From Purshia tridentata (lineage: Eukaryota; Streptophyta; Magnoliopsida; Rosales; Rosaceae), in NCBI GenBank assembly GCA_003254885.1, contig QANT01003437.1, forward strand, positions 62,001 through 126,000: a stretch of 64,000 bases of DNA, written 5' to 3'. This document shows positions 57,346 through 64,000 of this stretch, piece after piece. Both the position numbers and the translations under genes were made by a program. Below the pieces are notes generated by a model. That model was not told the origin of the DNA and searched no databases. It saw nothing but the letters and a program-made list of their open reading frames with translations. Every line of letters starts with the position of its first letter. Positions within the stretch are counted from its first letter, which is position 1.

Positions 57346-57822
57346 TTGGAAGAAGAAAGCCACTAAATTGCTTAAGAAAAAAGATAAAAGAAGAAGAAGT
57401 GGGTTATGTAAAAGGGTCTTTGATTCAAGGTTTTGGTGTCAGTGTGTGGGCTTGGGTTCTTTTTAGGAATAATTAGAAATAGATCCAATTTTAAAAGGTC
57501 ATTCGGACTAAAACTATATAGAAATTTAAATTAATACTTAAATCAAATTTTTAGACTGAGTCCAAAAAATAGGCCTTTTAAAATTTTGACTCATATTATC
57601 TCTTAAAATTAAGATAATCAATGTGAATTAATTTAAAAAATTATGAAAGATAATATCTATTCAGACATTTTTAATTAAAACATTTATGATTATCTAGTTT
57701 TATATTTTTTAATTTGAAATAATAAATGATAATATCCATTTATATTATATAATAAAAAATATATATTAACTCATAAAAAAAATCAAACAAGTAAGAGAAA
57801 AAAAATTATATATATAGGTACA

Positions 57823-58070
57823 TTTCAATTGTACCAATATTTGGGTTTGTATATATATATATATATATATATTCGAACTGCTTCATTTCTTGAGTTTTGA
57901 GGGTAAATCTCATCTTTTCACTCTATCCCCTCCTAGGGTATAGAATGGATTCGATAGAGGCGTTATATTAGGGTTTAGCTCTGGGATTTTGGGCAAACCA
58001 TGACATAAAAGCCGACAAACCAAAGCCGATCGATTGATTGGTACAATTGAAATGTATTTACAAACCAGAG
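57823..58070. repeat. Inverted repeat pair TACATTTCAATTGTACCAAT
   Basis: TACATTTCAATTGTACCAAT at about 57826 is inverted as ATTGGTACAATTGAAATGTA at about 58038, with partly matching flanks (GGGTTTGTA against TTTACAAACC). An (AT)n microsatellite (57852-57872) lies between. It could be a degraded foldback element. The spacer at 49-50 kb has related TTGGTACA units. Confidence 0.5.
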
Positions 58071-59043
58071 TTAATCGTTCATTTAGTACAGTTAAATCCC
58101 ATAATTAATTATAAGATAATATGATAATATTAATTAGGATATATGATATATAATATAATAATATAATATTAAAGCAATATACAATTAGAATAATATTATG
58201 ATAATACTAGGATAATATTAAGATTTACATATCATTAGTTTTAGGATAATATTACACATTTTTTAAATATATTAAAAACATTTGGATAATATTTTTTGAC
58301 TTTAGTCAAAAATAAAAAAGTATTAAAATATTAGTCTAAGAGAAGAAAAAAAATTGGACCGGCCTATAAATCACTCTTTTTATTATTATCTATAAATAGT
58401 GTTTGAGGAAAGCACCCTTTTACTAAATTATATGAAGAATTAAGTCCAAATAGTGTTTGGGCTATGATAAAAAATTAAGTCCAAATAGCGGTACTCAAAT
58501 ATTTTTCCTATTATTCAGAGTCTATCTCTATCACAACTTATAGCATTACAATAAAAGTCCGTTTGGTTTACTGTTTTGGAACTTTGGTATAAGTATGAAA
58601 TCCTATTTCAATATTTGGTATGTGCATTAATGAGAATATATTACCATTCATATGGGTTCATATACCAATGTAAGAAACATTTGATATCCTTCAGCCCCTT
58701 ATTTATGCAATTTCTCCTTCATTAAAAAACAAGAATAAATAATTTTATATATATATGATAAATAAGTGTATTATTAAAAAACTGTAAAATTATTATATGA
58801 ACCAAATATTGAAATGTAAATAAAAGGTATTTCTTGGCTTTCATTCCTAATATATCTAAACACTCTAATAAAAATAATTCATTCTCATCCTCTAGAATGT
58901 GAAAGGGTATAACATTTTTCAAACAATTCATCCCCAAACCAAACGTGCTATAAGTGTTACCGTATAAATTAATGTGTCACTCGATCACAACCCACAGCTC
59001 TATCAAAGAGGAAATAACTATATTGATTTATTTATGTGGAAAT
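58071..59043. other. AT-rich spacer left of copy C
   Basis: No gene is supported. Very AT-rich with many TAATATTA runs (58110-58320). No repeat ends were identified. Confidence 0.5.
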
Positions 59044-59066
59044 TTAAAGTGGGACCCAAATATATA

Positions 59067-59600
59067 CTAAGCCCGATGCCTGAAGGTGAGTGGCAAAAGT
59101 GGTGGCTGTGGGCTTCTTACCATCCTGTCGCGATTTCGTCCTGTGCGCAGCAGACGAAGAAAGTCGTCCCCCAGAAGTAGAAGCAGTGGTTGTCGGAAAA
59201 AGCCCCGAAGCAGAAGTAGAAGTTTGCAGAGAAAGCCTAGCAGCAGCGACAGCAGCTTGTGAAGCAAGCCCAGAAAGTGAGCCAGCAACAAGAAGATGCA
59301 CAAAATGTAAAGCGCAGGCTGACAGAAGTTTGGAAGCAGAAGCGAGACCAGCGAAACAACTGAGACTGAACCAAAGAGCATCATGGTGTTGAGGTATCCG
59401 AGACTGAAGGCCAAGAAATTTGCAAGTAAGCTAGACAGCAAAAGCATGATGGTCTTGTTGTGTGTTTGGAACAGATCTTCTTTTGGATATCTCATCTGGA
59501 CCAAGGCTAGCAGTGTGGAAATGATGAACGGAAGAAGGTTATGGGATGTTGTTTGTGCTTCTGCAAAGTTGATGACGTGAATATTAATGTTGATTGTCAT
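59067..59600 (-). CDS. Copy C: hydrophobic multi-pass membrane protein, unrecognised family
   Basis: The minus-strand ATG at 59600 opens 177 codons (the frame runs further upstream to 59735 with several other ATGs). Membrane segments are LLPFIISTLLALVQM, IMLLLSSLLANFLAF and MMLFGSVSVVSLVSLLLP, then ALYILCIFLLL. The RYPKEDLFQTH linker is conserved with copy A. The tail is leucine-rich but without A's regular 33-bp repeats (LLSLLLGFLCKLLLLL). Against copy A, differences in the first 105 compared bases fall mainly on the wobble position and least on the second codon position of the minus frame (about 9, 7 and 4 by hand count). This mildly favours minus-strand coding. Copy A's start MPPST is not conserved here, so the true start is uncertain. 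Confidence 0.5.
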   Translation of the reverse strand: MTININIHVINFAEAQTTSHNLLPFIISTLLALVQMRYPKEDLFQTHNKTIMLLLSSLLANFLAFSLGYLNTMMLFGSVSVVSLVSLLLPNFCQPALYILCIFLLLAHFLGLLHKLLSLLLGFLCKLLLLLRGFFRQPLLLLLGDDFLRLLRTGRNRDRMVRSPQPPLLPLTFRHRA

Positions 59601-59735
59601 GAGGTACGTACATGGCATTGTAAAATGGTGGCCATGAGTAGGCATCGTAGCTCTTTGGTTCATGATATCATATCGAGAGAATAGTACTACAAGAAGAGAA
59701 GCTGCATGCAGGCTAGGGCTTAAAACAAATTTCAA

Positions 59736-60078
59736 TTTATAAGTGAAACTTTACGTTTTATTTTGTGGGCCAGCTATGTATAGCCTAGTTTCTATTTTTG
59801 ACCGTTGCGGCCTATTTTACATTTCTGTGCAAAAAGTAGATTTCATACTTTCATTCCGTGACTAGTTGCATGCAATCACAATGCATGTGGGGAGAGGCCA
59901 ACAACCATACTTTTCGACCGGTGCATATATGTACCTTGTCAATCAACGTACATATATGCACCGGAAATTTTGCATGAATGACTTTCTTTTCCCTTTTTTT
60001 TTTTTTGTCGTTTTAAATCACAAGATTTAATAGTCAAATAATGCAACTGTACATTTCCAATCCAAGAGGACCCACTAT
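59736..60078. other. Spacer with a perfect hairpin
   Basis: No gene is supported. Perfect 17-bp arms (CCGGTGCATATATGTAC and complement) at 59918-59934 and 59948-59964 surround a 13-nt loop. A poly-T run lies at 59996-60006. The right edge is the target site of the hAT-like element. Confidence 0.55.
59918..59964. repeat. Perfect 17-bp-arm hairpin
   Basis: CCGGTGCATATATGTAC pairs with GTACATATATGCACCGG across a 13-base loop with no mismatch. It is too short for a typical plant microRNA precursor. It could be a protein-binding palindrome or a relic of a small foldback element. Confidence 0.75.
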
Positions 60079-60908
60079 CAGGCCTGATGCATAGGGCGGA
60101 TGTATATTGACAAATTGTGCAACTATACATTCATTCATAGGGACGGACATGTATATTGTGGGCTAAGAGGGCTATAGCTCACCCTAGTTTTTTTTTTTTG
60201 GTAGTAATAGTACACCTATTGATGAAGGCCAGCCTACCTAATTACAAAAAAAAAAAATTTTTTTTCTACTAATCTCTTAGTTGGTTTAGTACTTTTTATT
60301 TGCTTTGACTAAACAAAATTAAAAATCAGTGCTTTTCTTGTCTTCTTAGTCATCTCTCGCCATTGCTCTCTCTATGTAAAGGTTATTTATACTAATCTAT
60401 TTATAATTTATTTACAGTATTAAGTTAATTATATTAATCTATCTATAATCTATTTATAATCTATTTATAATGTTGAAAATTTGTTGAAATAATAAAGTTT
60501 GCATTCTTCCTCATGATTTATAGATTGATTTATCTAGGGTTGACTCTTTCTGTAACGGAACAAGAATTTTAATATTTGAAAATTATTAAAACTCAATTTC
60601 AAAACAAAATAGATGAGGAGTTTCTTAATGATTGTATGATATTTTTAATATTAAAAAAGAACTTTTTGATTAAGGATTTCTATGTTGTGAAGAAGCGCAA
60701 GGTTCAATTTTCATAGACTTATCCTGTAGTTGCATTGCATATTTCATTGTTTTTTTTATTGTTATATATATATATTTTTATAGATATGTATTTTGAGGGA
60801 TACGACTCACTATGTTCCTCGTATATCTTTTATATTTATTAATGAAATTTCTTTGTACTGTCAAAATTTTTTTAGCCCCCCAGATTTTAATTTCTGGATC
60901 CGTCCCTG
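60079..60908. mobile_element. Non-autonomous hAT-like element with 8-bp target duplication
   Basis: Flanked on both sides by CCCACTAT (60071-60078 and 60909-60916), the 8-bp duplication typical of hAT transposons. The right end, complemented, reads CAGGGACGGATCCAG. The left end reads CAGGCCTGATGCATAGGGCG and resembles CAGGGCGGATG with a 13-bp insertion. A related AGGGACGGACATGTATATTG at 60136 suggests the left end was partly duplicated. About 830 bp, no transposase frame, AT-rich with a poly-T near 60189. The subterminal stretch complementing AGCCCCCCAGATTTT near 60875 is also seen in plant hAT elements. Confidence 0.7.
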
Positions 60909-60916
60909 CCCACTAT

Positions 60917-61679
60917 CTTGTAAATTTTTGGGTAATCAATATCAAGTGCAAGTGTATTGGCGTATACGTACTGTGTAGCCTTCTAGAAAACACTAAACGA
61001 ACAAAGTCTCTATTTCTCTGCTGTTTCTAGCATATTTTTGCCTTCACTTTAACAAAACCAGCAATTAATAACAATGCTAAAAGTGCAATTGCAATGCCAA
61101 TTTCAATTCTTTGTAGCTCACTTTGAGGCTTTGGCTTTTACTTTTTTTTATTTAGATCCTTTCTTTCTCTCTCTCTCTCTCTCGATGCATTTAGTATAAC
61201 AAGTGAATGAGTTATGTATATATACATTAAATTTAATGATAATTATATATTAAGTGTTCACAGTTCCTTAAAATGGTGTCTTAGGAGGACATTTATATTT
61301 ATTTTATAGTTCTTACGATTTCTTTATCATTATTTAAGAGTTTTGACCTTTTAACTTTTTAAGTCATCTTACAAAAAGGTGAAATTGCTTTTAAAGAAAT
61401 TGTTAGTCTGAGAGTGTCCATATATAGCAACTTTAGGTGGGTCTAATTAATTGACCAAATTTCATGAATTTTTTTGGAGAATATATATGTAGATTGGCTC
61501 TTATTAATCAGTTCGATCACGGCTTCACGCTGATTTTTTTTTAGTGAAATCATAAAGTTTAGTTAAAAAGCCTTTTTCTTGATCTGTTAATTTATTTAGG
61601 AAGTTAGATATATAAGAATAATTATAAAAATAAAAATAAAAAACCACGCTGCAACTGAAAAAGAAAGAGAAACAATTGG
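60917..61679. other. Spacer right of the hAT-like element
   Basis: No gene is supported. Contains a short CT tract at 61164-61183 and AT-rich DNA. Open frames here are short and unrelated to known proteins. Confidence 0.5.
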
Positions 61680-61860
61680 GCATGGGCATGGGTCACCAAG
61701 TACCTTGTGTGGGGTTGGGCATGGCTCAATGTGTAGAGCATGGGCTTGGCATGTGTTTTAAGGGTAACCCCTATGATATGGAATTATAGAGTTACACATA
61801 ATTAATTAATGTTCACTTGTTGGCGTGGCGTGGATTAGCCCAGCATAAATATTAGTTGAT
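61680..61860. repeat. Flank repeat F, third copy
   Basis: The best-preserved copy of block F: GGTTGGGCATGGCTCAATGT, GTAGAGCATGGGCTTGGCAT, then TTGTTGGCGTGGCGTGGATT. Followed by block G at 61950, the same order as at 56.0-56.5 kb. Confidence 0.5.
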
Positions 61861-61949
61861 TTGCAAAAAATATATTATTTGGGCTCGCATTGATTAATAC
61901 CACATCTGGTGCCTTTCTTGGTTGGGCTTTTATGAGCATGATTCTTGGA

Positions 61950-62070
61950 CTGGACTTTCAAAGTTACTGAAGTTATTTAGTTAGTGTGGCAGTATTATTA
62001 TAGACTAAATCTCAGAAGTTGAGAACATATTTACACATTTTGTAGAGATTAGATTACATGGATAGATAAG
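61950..62070. repeat. Flank repeat G, third copy
   Basis: GACTTTCAAAGTTACTGAAG, GTGTGGCAGTATTATTATAG, GACTAAATCTCAGAAGTTGA, then TTTTGTAGAGATTAGATTAC. It closely parallels 57040-57167. Confidence 0.5.
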
Positions 62071-62118
62071 AATACAGCTGCTCTCATACATTAAAAGATG
62101 ACATATTGTTGAGTTTCT

Positions 62119-62440
62119 CTAGTAATAGTACAAGTGAGTTCCACTTCATGTGGTATTTCAATCATCTGAACTATTTAATATTTAAGTCTTTATTCAAATA
62201 TCATCTTTGAAAAAAATTAGCTAAATAGAAAACTATTTGCCTATCTAACTTTAATAAAACAAATAGACGGTTTCGTGAAAAATATTTGGTTTGTCTATTT
62301 ATTTGATCAAAGTTAGATAGACAAATAATTTTTAATTTGATTAATTATTTTCAAAGATAATCTTTGAATAAAGCCCTAAATATTAAATGATTTGGATGGT
62401 TGAAATATTATATGAAGTGAGTCTCATAAGAAATCCTACA
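62119..62440. mobile_element. Foldback element (MITE-like) with long inverted arms
   Basis: Arms of about 150 bp pair along most of their length. The left arm has CACTTCATGTGGTATTTCAA, CTATTTAATATTTAAGTCTT and TTTGCCTATCTAACTTTAAT; the complement of the right arm has CACTTCATATAATATTTCAA, CATTTAATATTTAGGGCTTT and TTTGTCTATCTAACTTTGAT. Arms differ by roughly 15-20%, so the element is older than the MITE at 50.6 kb. The outermost bases and target duplication could not be fixed, so superfamily is unassigned. It has no coding capacity and splits flank block G. Confidence 0.7.
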
Positions 62441-62584
62441 AATAAAATTATATTTGTAATCCCATTCTTATAATTTTTTAATAATTCGAACTATTTGTTT
62501 TTTAAATTTTTATTCATAGAATTCTTGAAAAAAAGAAAGAAAGTCAAAGATATATACGGTGTAAGTTGACCTCTAGTGTGTTTT

Positions 62585-62750
62585 TATTGATCGGGCTTGT
62601 GTGGTGGGCTTCATTCTCGGACTTCCAAAGCTTGGGTTGTGTGTCAATGTGGGACTAAATCTCAAAAGCACTTTTTTGTTTTCTGAGTACAAACACATTT
62701 GTTCACTTTGTAGAGATTGGAGCAGATAAATATATTGACTTTTCGTGGAA
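62585..62750. repeat. Flank repeat G, fourth copy
   Basis: CTCGGACTTCCAAAGCTTGG, GTGTGTCAATGTGGGACTAA, then TTTGTTCACTTTGTAGAGAT. It lies 450 bases left of copy D. Together with the copy at 61950 it flanks the foldback element. Confidence 0.5.
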
Positions 62751-63201
62751 CAAAAACTGTACATAGATTAGACGTACAATGATATATTATTAGGATAATA
62801 ATCTGAACTTTTAATATTATACTCAAAACTCATTGGTCATCGGATAATGAGTATTGCTACTATGACCATATTTTATATCATTCCTCAAATAAAACTAGTA
62901 TTCACACAAATAAATCTATATATATGGATCTCGCTTCTATTTAATAATAAACATTACAAAACATGATCAATCAATTTTATATCTGAACATGTGAAATAAT
63001 ATAAAACGACGAAAGATTATTATATATAACAGTATATACGTAAAACCAATAATCGACAAATTATCATATTGTTACAAATCAATTGAAATTTAAATATGTT
63101 ACACAATTATAAAAAAATAAATTATACACATGTTATGATTGATAAATTGATAACAGCATGTTATATATTATGAATAACAATTTTGCAAAAATATTGTAAC
63201 G
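62751..63201. other. AT-rich spacer left of copy D
   Basis: No gene is supported. No repeat ends were identified apart from AT-rich runs. Confidence 0.45.
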
Positions 63202-63600
63202 TTACTGTAGGGCAGAATATATATTTTTGCATAACTGGAGCGAGTATAGACTATCATCCACGTGGAAAATCCATAGCGATGAGGGGCAAAAGGGGAAATG
63301 TCGTCCCGCGTGTAAGGGGGGAAGGAATTTAGGCGCCAGAAGTAGTAGTTTTGAGAGCAAGGGCAAGAACAGCAACAGAGCCAGCAAGAAGAAGAAGGTG
63401 CAGAAAAGGTGTAGTACAGCAGAGGCTGCCAGTTGCAGGAGTAATAGTGTGGAAAGAGAAAGGCACAGGAGTGAAAGTGTGAGTGAACCAAACAGCATCA
63501 TGCACCTGCGCCGCCTGAGACTGAAAGCCAAGCAATATGCAAGCAAGCTTGACAGCACAAGGATTAGGGTCTTGGGGTGTGTTTGGAATAGCTGCAGCCA
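63202..63600 (-). pseudogene. Copy D: truncated membrane-protein family member
   Basis: The minus frame keeps FQTHPKTLILVLSSLLAYCL, then SLRRRRCMMLFGSLTLS, with hydrophobic segments (LHLFCTFFFLLALLLFLPLL) and an end resembling copy A's C-terminus (LPPLHAGR... against LPPFRAGQ...). The first membrane segment is absent. It is replaced by a GCAAGCAAGCCAAGCAATAG-type repeat around 63595-63625, and the open frame has no ATG at its 5' side. A longer frame in another register starts at 63730 but does not match the family. Probably a broken copy. Confidence 0.5.
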
Positions 63601-63625
63601 AGCAAGCAAGCCAAGCAATAGCTGC

Positions 63626-64000
63626 AGTGCAGATTAATATTGTTAATGAAGTGCATGGCATTGAAAGGGTTAAATATCCCAACATACAAATGATAAATTG
63701 CCATCCTATATAAATTATAAAAGCAGGCATGCCAGGGAAAGCAATTTATAGGCGTCCCTCAGCAAGCAATTTTAAGTTCAAGTGGCAAACATCCCTGTCG
63801 ATATCATGTGCATATCGGAGGACCAAAATCCCAATACGTTTTTTTTAAAATATACGTTGCATTAATGTTTCATCGATACATGTAAGAACCTGCAGTCTGT
63901 AGACCTCCTTAACTAAGTAGATCAATACCGATTATACCGTCGGCCAAATCTTCGTATGTTAGAGTTAGACCACTGATCGTGACTGGTAAGCATGAATTGG
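63626..64000. other. Window edge, no gene recognised
   Basis: 63655-63720 resembles the upstream flank of copies A and B (TTAAATATYCC, ATGATAAATTGCCATC), showing the duplicated unit includes 5' sequence. Beyond that nothing is identified. Confidence 0.4.

Overview
The window is plant nuclear DNA from a eudicot. It is AT-rich, with GT-AG introns, plastid- and mitochondrion-targeted products, long intergenic spacers and small DNA transposons. A woody rosid such as Rosaceae is plausible, but that is a guess from general resemblance and not shown by the sequence. The single N at 8594, sitting exactly between two copies of the same block, shows this is draft assembly sequence.

Layout, left to right: 3.9 kb with no gene; a type-I pectinesterase (+, 3 exons, 4000-7014); methionine aminopeptidase 1A (+, 16 exons, 8398-12656); tubulin-folding cofactor D (-, 17 exons, 13459-24113), tail-to-tail with MAP1A; a pectinesterase-inhibitor-like protein (-, 26480-27127); a DUF641/GIL1-like protein (-, 29413-30681, with 5'-UTR introns up to about 32.17 kb); a gene-poor stretch with an F-box/LRR relic (34.2-34.5 kb); a plastid Ycf20-like protein (+, 37197-38112); a two-domain SagB-type nitroreductase (-, 40479-44040); and mitochondrial arginase (+, 6 exons, 45151-49244). 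By exon joining I could rebuild complete open frames for all eight main genes. Their lengths and catalytic residues match the families.

The last 15 kb (49.3-64 kb) is a rearranged, repeat-rich tract. It holds a decayed second arginase in inverted orientation (51.0-52.4 kb) and a further arginase 3' fragment in direct orientation (55.77-55.98 kb). It also holds an array of at least five copies (A, B, E, C, D), all on the minus strand, of an unrecognised hydrophobic multi-pass membrane protein family. These are interleaved with shared flank blocks, a Mutator-like MITE with a 9-bp target duplication, a non-autonomous hAT-like element with an 8-bp target duplication, and another foldback element. 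I saw no LTR retrotransposon, no tRNA or rRNA gene and no CRISPR array.

The genes do not form an operon or an obvious biosynthetic cluster. Two act on pectin (the pectinesterase and the inhibitor-like protein, 19 kb apart). MAP1A, cofactor D, arginase, Ycf20-like and the nitroreductase look like housekeeping or organelle genes. Several have GGCCCA/TGGGCC or telo-box promoter motifs typical of such plant genes. The least explained parts are the membrane-protein array with its coding minisatellite, the arginase debris around it, and two recent partial tandem duplications that hit start-codon exons (MAP1A exon 1 and cofactor D exon 1).
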